A DNA stretch of 64,000 nucleotides, from assembly GCF_005116505.1 (NCBI RefSeq), contig NZ_SWBR01000007.1, positions 1-64,000 of the forward strand, in the 5' to 3' direction. The DNA is from Pedobacter polaris. GTDB lineage: Bacteria > Bacteroidota > Bacteroidia > Sphingobacteriales > Sphingobacteriaceae. A program made the translations under genes and the position numbers. Under the pieces are notes generated by a model. The model saw only the letters and a list, made by a program, of their open reading frames with translations. It made no database searches and was not told where the DNA came from. Positions 1-9,211 of this stretch are shown here, piece by piece (the first letter of the stretch is position 1; each line of letters opens with the position of its first letter).

Positions 1-142
1 TTTCAAGAGCAATAGACTGTTGTTTGTTCTTCAATATAACTTCTTTCAATAATATGTCATTTAGCAACTAGTGCCCAGTACCCGGTAGTCGGACCAATGT
101 GTCCATGTACCATACACCGAACACTATATGCTATTAAAAATA
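1..142. other. rRNA operon spacer upstream of 5S
   Basis: This stretch contains no open reading frame that looks real. It directly precedes the 5S gene, so it is most likely the 23S-5S spacer, with 23S rRNA lying to the left of the window. I could not recognise 23S sequence in it. A small hairpin (GGAC, six-base loop, GTCC) is visible near position 95. Confidence 0.5.
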
Positions 143-255
<113 letters not shown>

Positions 256-260
256 CTTAA

Positions 261-295
261 AAGAAGCCGTACAGCGAAACCTGTACGGCTTTCTT
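261..295 (+). terminator. rRNA operon terminator
   Basis: A near-perfect hairpin of about 14 bp (AAGAAGCCGTACAG, loop CGAAAC, CTGTACGGCTTTCTT) lies a few bases after the 5S end and runs into T-rich sequence. It is a classic intrinsic terminator. Confidence 0.9.
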
Positions 296-387
296 GTTTA
301 TGAGAAAAAAATCTAGTATATATAAACTATTCTCCTATTTCGTTGTTTTAATTACAAATAAACTAAGGTTAAATTATGCATTATGCT

Positions 388-395
388 TATCTTTG
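388..395 (+). promoter_or_regulatory. -7 promoter box TATCTTTG of the desaturase gene
   Basis: TATCTTTG matches the Bacteroidota -7 consensus TAnnTTTG. It would place the transcript start near 399, about 15 nt before the ATG at 414. No clear -33 TTG is seen at the usual spacing. Confidence 0.6.
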
Positions 396-413
396 TGCCT
401 TAATTAATAAACG

Positions 414-1394
414 ATGAATATCAATTTTGGATCAAGAAAGGAAGTATTATTACATGTTGAAAAATACATGCTTAAAATGATGCCTACCTATTTGAAACCT
501 ATAGATACTAACTGGCAACCATCTGACTTCTTGCCCGACTCTACTAGCGATTCTTTTTATCAAGATATTAAGATTCTAAGAGAGAATGCTAAAGATTTAT
601 CTTATGACTTAGTTGCAGTATTAATTGGTGATACAATAACAGAAGAGGCATTACCTACTTATGAATCATGGTTAACTATGGTTGATGATATTTCAAAAGA
701 CGAAGAAGGTGGTTGGATGAGATGGGTTCGTCATTGGACTGGAGAAGAAAATCGCCATGGTGATGTTTTGAACAAATACTTATATCTTTCTGGACGTGTT
801 GATATGCGTCAGATGGAAATCTCTACTCAATATTTAATTGCTGATGGTTTCGATATAGGTACAGGTCATGATCCTTATCGCAATTTTATATATACAAGTT
901 TCCAAGAATTGGCTACAAACATTTCACATAGAAGAGTAGCGTCTCTGGCAAAGAGAGATGGAGATACTTTGTTATCTAAAATGTGTGGCGTAATTGCTTC
1001 TGATGAAGCCCGTCATGCTAAAGCATATAAAGATTTCATGTCTAAAATCTTTGAGGTTGATCCAAGTGAAGCCATGATAGCTTTTGAAGATATGATGCGT
1101 AAAAAAATTGTAATGCCAGCTCATTTTTTACGTGAGATGGGATTGAAAATTGGACAAACTTTTGGGCACTTTACTGATGCAGCGCAACGATTAGGAGTGT
1201 ATACTGCAGTTGATTATGTTGAAATTATGCAACAGTTAATTGAAGAATGGAAAATTGATAGCATGCAAGAATTAAATGAGGCTGGAGAAAAGGCAAGAGA
1301 TTATGTAATGAATTTACCAGATAGATTATTACGTGTAGCTGATAGAATGAAAAACCCTACAATGGATTATAAGTTTAGCTGGATCAATGCTTAA
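414..1394 (+). CDS. acyl-ACP desaturase (ferritin-like di-iron enzyme)
   Basis: This 326-residue soluble protein matches the stearoyl-ACP desaturase family, which introduces a double bond into acyl chains held on acyl carrier protein and so supplies unsaturated fatty acids for membrane lipids. The two di-iron ligand motifs are plain: EENRH at residues 111-115 and DEARH at 197-201, and E165 in FQELA is a likely further ligand. There is no signal peptide or membrane span, as expected for the soluble ACP-dependent class. The gene stands alone, has its own -7 box, and ends at a strong bidirectional terminator shared with icmF. Chain length and double-bond position cannot be read from the sequence. 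Confidence 0.93.
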   Translation: MNINFGSRKEVLLHVEKYMLKMMPTYLKPIDTNWQPSDFLPDSTSDSFYQDIKILRENAKDLSYDLVAVLIGDTITEEALPTYESWLTMVDDISKDEEGGWMRWVRHWTGEENRHGDVLNKYLYLSGRVDMRQMEISTQYLIADGFDIGTGHDPYRNFIYTSFQELATNISHRRVASLAKRDGDTLLSKMCGVIASDEARHAKAYKDFMSKIFEVDPSEAMIAFEDMMRKKIVMPAHFLREMGLKIGQTFGHFTDAAQRLGVYTAVDYVEIMQQLIEEWKIDSMQELNEAGEKARDYVMNLPDRLLRVADRMKNPTMDYKFSWINA

Positions 1395-1410
1395 CTCTTT
1401 ATAAAAGTAT

Positions 1411-1449
1411 AATAAAAAAGGCTGAATTTAATTCAGCCTTTTTTATTAT
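1411..1449. terminator. bidirectional terminator between desaturase and icmF
   Basis: A nearly perfect palindrome (AAAAAAGGCTGAATT, TA, then ATTCAGCCTTTTTT) sits between two convergent genes. It has an A-run on one side and a T-run on the other, so it can end transcription from both strands. Confidence 0.9.
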
Positions 1450-1461
1450 ACCATATTTTGA

Positions 1462-4400
1462 CTACATATTTCTACGGTATTGCCCACCGACTTGATAAAG
1501 TGCATTACTGATTTGACCTAAAGAACAGAATTTACATACTTCCATTAATTGCTCAAAAATATTATCTCCAGCAACTGCTGATTTTTGAAGTTCTTTTAAA
1601 GCATGCGCAGTTTTTTCTGAATTTCTGTCCTGAAAAGCTTTTAGTGCAGTTATCTGATATTGTTTTTCTTCTTCAGTGGCCCGAATTATTTCTCCCGGAA
1701 CAATTGTAGGAGATCCATTTTTGTTTAAAAATGTATTTACGCCAACAATAGGGTATTCACCAGTATGTTTAAGAGTTTCATAATACAAACTTTCTTCTTG
1801 TATTTTTCCGCGTTGGTACATGGTTTCCATAGCTCCTAAAACACCACCACGATCATTAATTCGTTTAAACTCTGCTAACACTGCTTCTTCAACCAAATCT
1901 GTTAAATCTTCGATGATAAAGGCACCTTGTAAAGGATTTTCGTTCTTGGCCAACCCTAATTCTCTATTAATGATCAATTGGATAGCCATGGCTCTACGAA
2001 CAGATTCTTCTGTGGGAGTTGTTATGGCTTCATCATAAGCATTGGTATGTAGAGAATTGCAATTATCATAAATTGCATAAAGTGCTTGTAAAGTGGTTCT
2101 GATATCGTTAAAATCAATCTCTTGAGCATGGAGAGATCGCCCAGAAGTTTGAATATGGTATTTTAATTTTTGGGAGCGATCGTTCCCTTTATATTTGTTT
2201 TTAATGGCTTTTGCCCAAATTCTTCTCGCAACACGGCCAATTACTGAATACTCCGGATCAATGCCATTGCTGAAAAAGAATGAAAGATTTGGAGCGAAAT
2301 CATCTATATTCATTCCACGGCTTAAATAGTATTCTACAAAAGTGAAACCGTTACTTAAGGTAAATGATAATTGCGATATAGGGTTTGCACCAGCCTCTGC
2401 AATATGATAACCAGAGATAGAAACAGAATAGAAATTTCTAACCTTTTCATCAATAAAGTACTTTTGTATATCGCCCATCATTCTTAGTGCAAATTCTGTT
2501 GAGAAAATGCAAGTATTTTGCGCTTGATCTTCTTTCAAAATATCTGCTTGAACAGTACCACGTACAGAACTTATTGCATAGGCTCTAATTTTAGCATAAA
2601 TATCAGCAGGTAAAACTTCATCGCCGGTTAAACCCAAAAGCATAAGTCCTAAACCACTATTGCCTTGTGGCAATTCTCCTTGATAGGTAGGACGTTCAAT
2701 TCCTTTGGCTTTATATATATCTTTTATTTTTTCGTCTATTTCTTTTTCTAGACCATTTTCGATAATGTATTTCTCACATTGTTGATCTATAGCTGCATTC
2801 ATGAAAAAACCCAATAACATTGGAGCAGGACCATTTATTGTCATCGAAACAGAAGTAGATGGTGCGCATAGATCAAAGCCTGAATATAACTTTTTTGCGT
2901 CATCAAGTGTAGCTATACTTACCCCAGAATTACCTATTTTACCGTAAATATCTGGACGAATATGCGGATCTTCTCCGTATAAAGTAACTGAATCAAAAGC
3001 TGTTGATAATCGGTGTGCAGGTTGCCCCAAAGAAACATAGTGAAAACGTTTATTGGTTCTTTCAGGTCCACCTTCGCCAGCAAACATACGAGTTGGATCT
3101 TCACCATCGCGTTTTAAAGGGAAAACTCCAGCTGCATAAGGAAACTCTCCAGGAACATTTTCTGTAAGTAACCAACGTAAAATATCGCCCCAATCTTCAT
3201 ACCTAGGTAGAGATACTTTTGGAATTTGAAGTTTCGAGAGAGATTCATAATATAAGGGTTGTTTAATCTCCTTATCGCGAACTTTATAGATAAAAAATTC
3301 TTCCTTATATTTTTGTTTAGTATCTGGCCATTGACGTAATAAACGCTTACATTCTCCATCAAGCTGCTCTTCTAAATAAGAATAAGCGTCTTTTAGTCCA
3401 TCACCAAAATTTTCAAAATCATTTGAGAACTCGATTACTCCTTTAAGTTGATATAACTTTCTAGCAATTGTACATTGTTTATCTACCCATTCATTATAAG
3501 TTTCACTTGCTTCAGCTATTTCTGATAGGTACCTAATGCGATCTGGTGGAATAATATATATTTTTTCTGACTGACTTGGCGTCATTTCCATTTCAGATAT
3601 GAAATCTACTTTGGTTTTATCTTTTATACCTTTTAGTAAAGCCACAAAAAGATTATTCATACCCGGATCATTAAATTGTGATGCCATAGTTCCATAAACC
3701 GGAATTTCATCATCTTTTGCATCGAAAAGATTATGATTACGTTTATACTGTTTACGAACATCACGAAGTGCATCTAAAGCTCCTCTTTTATCAAATTTAT
3801 TAATAGCTACTAAGTCTGCAAAATCTAGCATGTCTATCTTTTCTAATTGTGTAGCGGCACCAAATTCTGGTGTCATTACATAAAGAGAAACGTCACAATG
3901 TTCTGTTATTTCTGTATCAGATTGACCAATGCCTGAAGTTTCCACGATAATTAAATCATAACCAGCTGCTTTGCAGATGTCTATGCTTTCTTGAACGTTT
4001 TTAGAAAGTGCTAAATTGGCCTGACGTGTTGCCAATGAACGCATATAAACTCTAGGGTTATTAATGGCATTCATACGTATTCTGTCGCCTAAAAGTGCAC
4101 CCCCAGTTTTTCGTTTAGAAGGATCTACAGAAATGATGGCTAAAGTTTTGTCTTTTACTTCTACTAAAAATCTTCGTACCAACTCATCAACTAATGATGA
4201 TTTACCCGAACCGCCGGTACCTGTAATACCCAAAACAGGAGCTTGGTTATTCAAGGTTAATTTTTTTAATTCATTAACAAATTTTTGAGCACCTTCTGGA
4301 TCATTTTCTGCAACTGTGATTGCTGAAGCTATACTTTTAACTTCCTTTTTGGGAATATTCTCAAGCTCATTTGTAATGGCTTTTGTGGTAATAAAATCAG

Positions 4401-4827
4401 TTTGTTCTAACATGTTATTAATCATGCCTTGCAAACCCATTTTGCGACCATCGTCTGGAGAGTAAATTTTAGTAATCCCGTAAGCTTGTAATTCTTCTAT
4501 TTCTGATGGCAGAATTACTCCACCTCCTCCTCCAAATATTTTGATGTGTTTTGCCCCTTTTTCTTGCAGCAAATCATACATATATTTAAAATATTCTATA
4601 TGACCACCCTGGTAAGAGGTCATTGCAATGCCTTGGACATCTTCTTGAATGGCACAATTTACAACTTCATCTACAGAACGGTTATGACCTAAATGAATTA
4701 CTTCTGCGCCTGATGACTGCAAAATTCTACGCATGATATTTATGGTAGCATCATGTCCATCAAAAAGGGCTGCAGCAGTTACAAAACGAATTTTATTTTG
4801 TGGTTTGTAAACTTGAATTTGTTCCAT
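1462..4827 (-). CDS. icmF: fused isobutyryl-CoA mutase with G-protein chaperone
   Basis: The 1121 residues have the domain order of IcmF. An N-terminal adenosylcobalamin-binding domain contains DGHD at 23-26, where H25 is the expected cobalt ligand. A MeaI-type GTPase follows, with Walker A GITGTGGSGKSS near 200-211, ETSGIGQSD near 296 and NKFD near 343. The C-terminal TIM-barrel mutase domain covers about residues 540-1121. The segment RGTVQADILKEDQAQNTC matches IcmF rather than methylmalonyl-CoA mutase, which has a different residue pattern there. IcmF interconverts isobutyryl-CoA and n-butyryl-CoA, and some members act on isovaleryl-CoA/pivalyl-CoA. The fused GTPase guards cofactor loading. 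The gene is monocistronic with its own promoter and has no room for a cobalamin riboswitch in its short leader. Confidence 0.93.
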   Translation of the reverse strand: MEQIQVYKPQNKIRFVTAAALFDGHDATINIMRRILQSSGAEVIHLGHNRSVDEVVNCAIQEDVQGIAMTSYQGGHIEYFKYMYDLLQEKGAKHIKIFGGGGGVILPSEIEELQAYGITKIYSPDDGRKMGLQGMINNMLEQTDFITTKAITNELENIPKKEVKSIASAITVAENDPEGAQKFVNELKKLTLNNQAPVLGITGTGGSGKSSLVDELVRRFLVEVKDKTLAIISVDPSKRKTGGALLGDRIRMNAINNPRVYMRSLATRQANLALSKNVQESIDICKAAGYDLIIVETSGIGQSDTEITEHCDVSLYVMTPEFGAATQLEKIDMLDFADLVAINKFDKRGALDALRDVRKQYKRNHNLFDAKDDEIPVYGTMASQFNDPGMNNLFVALLKGIKDKTKVDFISEMEMTPSQSEKIYIIPPDRIRYLSEIAEASETYNEWVDKQCTIARKLYQLKGVIEFSNDFENFGDGLKDAYSYLEEQLDGECKRLLRQWPDTKQKYKEEFFIYKVRDKEIKQPLYYESLSKLQIPKVSLPRYEDWGDILRWLLTENVPGEFPYAAGVFPLKRDGEDPTRMFAGEGGPERTNKRFHYVSLGQPAHRLSTAFDSVTLYGEDPHIRPDIYGKIGNSGVSIATLDDAKKLYSGFDLCAPSTSVSMTINGPAPMLLGFFMNAAIDQQCEKYIIENGLEKEIDEKIKDIYKAKGIERPTYQGELPQGNSGLGLMLLGLTGDEVLPADIYAKIRAYAISSVRGTVQADILKEDQAQNTCIFSTEFALRMMGDIQKYFIDEKVRNFYSVSISGYHIAEAGANPISQLSFTLSNGFTFVEYYLSRGMNIDDFAPNLSFFFSNGIDPEYSVIGRVARRIWAKAIKNKYKGNDRSQKLKYHIQTSGRSLHAQEIDFNDIRTTLQALYAIYDNCNSLHTNAYDEAITTPTEESVRRAMAIQLIINRELGLAKNENPLQGAFIIEDLTDLVEEAVLAEFKRINDRGGVLGAMETMYQRGKIQEESLYYETLKHTGEYPIVGVNTFLNKNGSPTIVPGEIIRATEEEKQYQITALKAFQDRNSEKTAHALKELQKSAVAGDNIFEQLMEVCKFCSLGQISNALYQVGGQYRRNM

Positions 4828-4849
4828 GTAGGTTTTTGTATTTGGTGTA

Positions 4850-4878
4850 CAAAGTTAATAAAAACTAAGGACTGGCAA
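4850..4878 (-). promoter_or_regulatory. icmF promoter
   Basis: On the minus strand, TAACTTTG (4857-4850) matches TAnnTTTG, and a TTG (4878-4876) lies 18 nt further upstream, close to the usual -33 spacing. The predicted start is about 20 nt before the ATG at 4827. Confidence 0.7.
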
Positions 4879-4942
4879 TACTAATCACTTAATAGATACA
4901 ATGCTATTTTGCTATCTGTAAAGTAAGTTAGTTAGTGTGTTT

Positions 4943-4990
4943 ATATAAGCCTGATTGTGCGGATAGCCCACAATAAAGTAAACTATAAGC
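4943..4990 (+). repeat. degenerate copy of interspersed intergenic repeat (copy E)
   Basis: The segment TATAAGCCTGATTGTGCGGA followed by TAGCCCACAATAAAG resembles the repeat copy at 28281-28378 read on the minus strand (TTTAAACCCAGTTGTAGCGG, AAGCCCACAGTGAAGCG). Only the first half of the element is recognisable. Other copies lie at 19955, 25897 and 63498. Confidence 0.45.
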
Positions 4991-5026
4991 AAAAAGCAGG
5001 GCTAACAATAATGTTGCCCTGCTTTT
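4990..5026 (-). terminator. terminator downstream of the PafA-like gene
   Basis: The stem CAAAAGCAGGGC pairs with GCCCTGCTTTTT across a 12-13 nt loop. It lies just past the stop codon of the minus-strand phosphatase gene, with a T-run on that strand. Confidence 0.85.
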
Positions 5027-5043
5027 GGTACTAAAAATATAAT

Positions 5044-6717
5044 TTATTGGGTAAGTTCTATAATTGGAGAACCGATACAACCATTTGGCATTTGAATATG
5101 TAGCATTGCTGCTAAAGTTGCCGAAATATCTGTCATGTAATAGGTTTTATTTGTTTTACCTGGTTTTACATTCCATCCCATAAATACCAATGGAATATGA
5201 GAGTCGTAATTATACCATCCACCATGTCCAATGCCAGATGAAGAGCTAGAATTGTACCATGCCGCATTAGAAATAATTTGTATGTCTCCGCTTAGTTTAG
5301 GGTTGTAACCATTTGTTAACCTAGTCTTTAACTCGGTTGGTAAAGTTGTATTTTGTAGATTTCCTAGATCCACTGCATTGCTAATTCCTCTTTGTTTTCT
5401 TAAGTAATTAATGGTTACAGTTTTAACTGCATTGAAATCTATTTTATTATTTTCTATTACGTCACGATCAAAAATTACCTGATCATTCATGATATTAACA
5501 ATTGCTTTTTTAAGTTGGAATTTTTGCGAAAGCAATGAATCTAAACCCTTAACCATTGCTCTGGTAGTATAGCGTTCTGCAGGAATATTATTTTTCTTTA
5601 AAAATTCTGGAGCATTAGCCACACCATGATCTGCAGAGATAAAAAACAAATAATTTCCTTTACCTACGGTCTTATCTAAATAATTAAACAACTCTTCTAA
5701 GTCTTTGTCTAATCTTAAGTAGGTATCCTCTATTTCAATAGAATTCGGACCATATTGATGACCAACATAATCTGTTGAGGAACAACTAATTGCCAAAAAA
5801 TCTGTAATTGCATCTTTACCCAGGTTTTCATTTTGAACAGCTAATTTTGCGAAATCGATTGTCATTGTGTTCCCATAAGGCAAACTTTTAATCATTTCGT
5901 AGTTTTTGCCAATGTATTGTTTAGTTATGTGAGGGAAAGATGAGGAAGTCTCACCTTTAAATTTACCTTCATAACTTACATCATCAGAATCGCTATTAAT
6001 GTAAGTGTTAGCTGGATAGAGTGTGTTCCAATCTTGTGCGAAAAATTGATCAGAAACTTTAAGGGCATTGTAATCATTTACCCAAGTAGGTAAATTTTGC
6101 ATATAATGCGTGCTAGTTATCCAATTACCAGTTAAACCATCATGCCAATAAGCAGCATTAGCAGAGTGTCCGCCAGGTAAAATTGAACCACGATCTTTTA
6201 AGGAAATACTGACTACTTTACCTTGAAAATTTGTAGCAAGCCGAAGTTCATCAGTAATAGTGTTTACTTGCAGGTTTTTTGGAGACATTTGTCCGGCATT
6301 TGAAGTGCTACCAACTGTTTTTTCATCTTTATCTTCGGTACAATACATATCTCTTCCTATTGTAGGGTCATACCAAGAATTGGCTATTATACCATTTAAT
6401 GCTGGAACAGAACCAGTATAAATTGATGAATGGCCGCAAGCTGTTTGGGTAGGAAGGTAAGGGATAAAAGTGTTTTCTACAGAGAAACCATCATTAATTA
6501 ATCTTTTAAATCCTCCTTTTGAATAGCGATCATAAAAACGATATAAATAGTCCCAACGCATTTGATCTACAACAAAACCCACAACTAGTTTAGGTCTTTC
6601 TACTGATTTTGGATAAGATGTAGATGTATGAGTTGAATTTGATTTTACCCATTTTTGGGCTTGTAACTGAACGGATAACAACAGAAATAGTAATGATAAA
6701 AGTGTTCTTTGTTTCAT
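5044..6717 (-). CDS. pafA: PafA-like alkaline phosphatase (periplasmic phosphomonoesterase)
   Basis: The protein has 557 residues with a signal peptide ending near LQAQ (residue 21), so it is exported. It belongs to the alkaline phosphatase/nucleotide pyrophosphatase superfamily. Metal ligands and catalytic groups are visible: D51 in FVVDQ, the nucleophile threonine in PTQT (T92 by analogy with NPP enzymes), the K-D-R triad at 174-176 that marks PafA monoesterases, STDYVGHQYG, SADHGVA and GIGHGG. PafA enzymes release phosphate from organic monoesters and are typically not repressed by phosphate. The gene is 60 bp downstream of folC on the same strand, so read-through is possible. A weak TATTTTTA box precedes it. 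The symbol is assigned by family resemblance. Confidence 0.85.
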   Translation of the reverse strand: MKQRTLLSLLFLLLSVQLQAQKWVKSNSTHTSTSYPKSVERPKLVVGFVVDQMRWDYLYRFYDRYSKGGFKRLINDGFSVENTFIPYLPTQTACGHSSIYTGSVPALNGIIANSWYDPTIGRDMYCTEDKDEKTVGSTSNAGQMSPKNLQVNTITDELRLATNFQGKVVSISLKDRGSILPGGHSANAAYWHDGLTGNWITSTHYMQNLPTWVNDYNALKVSDQFFAQDWNTLYPANTYINSDSDDVSYEGKFKGETSSSFPHITKQYIGKNYEMIKSLPYGNTMTIDFAKLAVQNENLGKDAITDFLAISCSSTDYVGHQYGPNSIEIEDTYLRLDKDLEELFNYLDKTVGKGNYLFFISADHGVANAPEFLKKNNIPAERYTTRAMVKGLDSLLSQKFQLKKAIVNIMNDQVIFDRDVIENNKIDFNAVKTVTINYLRKQRGISNAVDLGNLQNTTLPTELKTRLTNGYNPKLSGDIQIISNAAWYNSSSSSGIGHGGWYNYDSHIPLVFMGWNVKPGKTNKTYYMTDISATLAAMLHIQMPNGCIGSPIIELTQ

Positions 6718-6776
6718 TATTTTTGGTTTTGTAGCCTGTAAAAATAGTAATCTGATTGTGAAGTAATAGTGAATTA

Positions 6777-8063
6777 TTATAATATTTCTGCTACGACAAA
6801 GGTGCTGCCACCAACAAAAATTAGGTCTTTTGGATTTGCATTTTCCTTTGAATGTTGAAAGGCTTCTTTAACACTTTTAAAAGTTTTTCCTTTTAAATTA
6901 TGTTTTGCTGCTTTTTTTGCTAGTTCATTAGCAGGTAATGCTCTTTCTAGATTTGGTTGGCAGAAATAATAAGTTGCTTTTTTGGGAAGAAGGGCTAAAA
7001 CACCATCAATATCTTTGTCTTTAACCATTCCTATTACAATATGCAAGTTTTGATATTTCGTGTTTTCAATATTTTTTAAAACCTCAATTATTCCTGCTTT
7101 ATTATGACCCGTATCGCAAATAACAGTTGGATTTCTTGATAGTGTTTGCCATCTACCTTGTAAGCCTGTAATGGATTTTACATTTTTTAACCCCTTATAA
7201 ATTGCTTCATCAGGAATAACAAAACCTAATTCCCTTAGTTTAAGAACAGATTGAATTACTGTAAGAATGTTTTTTTGTTGATACGTGCCAGATAAGTCTA
7301 AGGTAAGGTGGGGAAATAAGACTTTATCATTTTTATTAATGTCTAATACCAATGAAGAACCTTTTTTATTAGATTTTTTTACTTCTAATTCTTCTTCTGC
7401 AAAATAAATTGGAGCATTTTCAGCCTTCGCTTTGTCTTTAAAAACGTTTATAGTTTCTGCATGTTTTTCCCCGATGATCACAGGAATTTTCTTTTTAATT
7501 ATCCCTGCTTTTTCAATCGCAATTTCTGGTAAAGTATCACCAAGTATGTTGGTATGATCTAAACTTATATTTGTGATTACCGAAAGTTCTGGTGTGATGA
7601 TATTTGTAGAGTCTAATCTGCCGCCCAAGCCTACTTCAATTACAGCAATGTCTACTTTTTCTTTAGCAAAGTAATCAAAAGCCATTGCAACTGTAACTTC
7701 GAAAAATGAAGGTTCAATTGATGAAATGATAGCTTCTTGAGTTTTAACAAAATTCTTAACAAATGATTTAGAAACCATTTTACCATTGATTCGAATTCGT
7801 TCTCTAAAATCTTTTAAGTGAGGAGATGTATAAAGACCAGTTTTGTAACCCGCTTGTTGTAATATGGCTGCAAGCATGTGCGAAGTAGATCCTTTTCCAT
7901 TTGTGCCGGCAACATGAATGCTCTTGAACTTGGTTTGTGGATTATCCAATACATTGCACATCTCAATTGTGTTATGCAAATCCTTTTTTAAAGCTACAGC
8001 ACCAACACGAGTAAACATTGGTAGTTTGCTGTATAAAAAATCAAGTGTTTGTTGGTAAGTCAT
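6777..8063 (-). CDS. folC: bifunctional folylpolyglutamate synthase / dihydrofolate synthase
   Basis: This ATP-dependent Mur-ligase-family enzyme adds glutamate to dihydropteroate or folates in the cytoplasm. It shows the P-loop GTNGKGST near residues 53-60, VIEVGLGGRLDSTN, SLDHTNILGDT and the late DTGHNKAGI motif. I start it at 8063 (MTYQQTLDFLYSK), 428 residues, rather than at the upstream in-frame ATG at 8105. The longer form adds 14 residues foreign to the family and overlaps the VanZ-like gene. The gene is the last of the Ton-motor cluster, 32 bp after the VanZ-like gene, and may be co-transcribed with it. Confidence 0.93.
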   Translation of the reverse strand: MTYQQTLDFLYSKLPMFTRVGAVALKKDLHNTIEMCNVLDNPQTKFKSIHVAGTNGKGSTSHMLAAILQQAGYKTGLYTSPHLKDFRERIRINGKMVSKSFVKNFVKTQEAIISSIEPSFFEVTVAMAFDYFAKEKVDIAVIEVGLGGRLDSTNIITPELSVITNISLDHTNILGDTLPEIAIEKAGIIKKKIPVIIGEKHAETINVFKDKAKAENAPIYFAEEELEVKKSNKKGSSLVLDINKNDKVLFPHLTLDLSGTYQQKNILTVIQSVLKLRELGFVIPDEAIYKGLKNVKSITGLQGRWQTLSRNPTVICDTGHNKAGIIEVLKNIENTKYQNLHIVIGMVKDKDIDGVLALLPKKATYYFCQPNLERALPANELAKKAAKHNLKGKTFKSVKEAFQHSKENANPKDLIFVGGSTFVVAEIL

Positions 8064-8095
8064 AATCTGCCTCAAATATAAGACGACTATTTCAG

Positions 8096-8599
8096 TTATT
8101 GCCAAACATGTGCTAAATAAACAATGGCATAACTTACTAGAAAAGCTATGCTTCTGTTATTAAATGACTTGAAAAAGTCTTGTTTTGAGAATTTGTAATC
8201 TATTACAAAGTAGGCGACGAACCAGAAAAATAAAGAAATAAGAACATCAAGTAAATCAAACCAACCATTGGTAATATGAAATAGTTGTAATAGTTCTAAC
8301 CCAACTGAAAAGAGTAAGGGTAGAAAGGCCAGATCTATTTCCTTGTCTTTAAAAATGAAGTAGATATCATTAGAAGTTAATGTGATGCAAAAAACCCATA
8401 ATCCTTCTGGTAAGGAAAAAATAATGTATTCATTTAAAGGTATTTTTTGAGTTATAAATTGTTTTAAAAAGATATAATTTTCTTTAGAGATAAGATTAAT
8501 AAGTAAATCATTTACTACTGTTTTCTCTGTACGATAAAATAAATATATAAAAAGACTTATTAAAAGAGCTGGGAGTATATACAGGTAATGCTTTTTCAC
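8096..8599 (-). CDS. VanZ-like membrane protein
   Basis: The 167-residue protein has about five hydrophobic segments. Its centre carries the VanZ-type pattern: LPEGLWVF, then SVGLELLQLF and GWFDLLDVLISL, with conserved E, Q and D residues near the membrane. VanZ-family proteins are small integral membrane proteins; some affect glycopeptide resistance, but most have no known role, so no activity is claimed. The start is GTG and overlaps the stop of the upstream methyltransferase by one base (TAGTG), which indicates translational coupling. Assignment is from pattern only. Confidence 0.65.
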   Translation of the reverse strand: MKKHYLYILPALLISLFIYLFYRTEKTVVNDLLINLISKENYIFLKQFITQKIPLNEYIIFSLPEGLWVFCITLTSNDIYFIFKDKEIDLAFLPLLFSVGLELLQLFHITNGWFDLLDVLISLFFWFVAYFVIDYKFSKQDFFKSFNNRSIAFLVSYAIVYLAHVWQ

Positions 8600-9186
8600 T
8601 ATTTATTAAAAATTAATAGCTTAAAATACGAAAATCTTCCAAAACCAACTTCTTTAATCAAAGTAAATTTTTTGATAGCATTGAAAGATTCTATTTTAAA
8701 TAAAGAATTGAAATGGAATAGGCCAGAAATTGAATTAAATGCGGTGTCGATATATCTTAACCAATTATTAGTGGTAAAGTGGTTTAGGATTAAAACTTTT
8801 CCATTAGGTTTTAAAACTCGATATACTTCTTCTAATAGTTTTTCTGGATTTGAAGCGACAGCTAAAACATGTGAAAGCACCACATAATCAAAATAATCAT
8901 CTTCAAATTGTAGATCTTCTCCACTCATTTTAAGTAAAATGGTATCAGACTGTTTGTGTTTTTCTGCTTCATTTAGCATTGCTGAAGAAATATCTATTCC
9001 AGTAATTTGATGAGTTTGATACAAAGGTAGGTGAGTGCCACTACCAACGCCAACTTCTAACAGCTTTCCAGAAGCTAATGTGTTGATTTCTTCCATCAGT
9101 TTTACTTTCTGAGGTTTTAAGAAAACTTCAATTATTGGGTAGAAGAATGAAAAGCGGTTGTAGAAACTTGCTGCCTGATTACTCAT
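8599..9186 (-). CDS. class I SAM-dependent methyltransferase
   Basis: This is a 195-residue Rossmann methyltransferase. Motif I is LLEVGVGSGTHLPLY near 37-51, the acidic residue ending strand 2 lies in GIDIS, and VLKPNGKVLILNHF is the post-motif. The N-terminus (SFYNRFSFFYPIIEVFLKP) and LEVGVGSG recall PmtA-type phospholipid N-methyltransferases, but I cannot establish the substrate. It sits 25 bp downstream of tonB and overlaps the VanZ-like gene by one base. The pairing with a membrane protein is compatible with a lipid or quinone-type substrate; that is inference. Confidence 0.75.
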   Translation of the reverse strand: MSNQAASFYNRFSFFYPIIEVFLKPQKVKLMEEINTLASGKLLEVGVGSGTHLPLYQTHQITGIDISSAMLNEAEKHKQSDTILLKMSGEDLQFEDDYFDYVVLSHVLAVASNPEKLLEEVYRVLKPNGKVLILNHFTTNNWLRYIDTAFNSISGLFHFNSLFKIESFNAIKKFTLIKEVGFGRFSYFKLLIFNK

Positions 9187-9211
9187 TAATTATGAATTAG
9201 GCATGATTATA

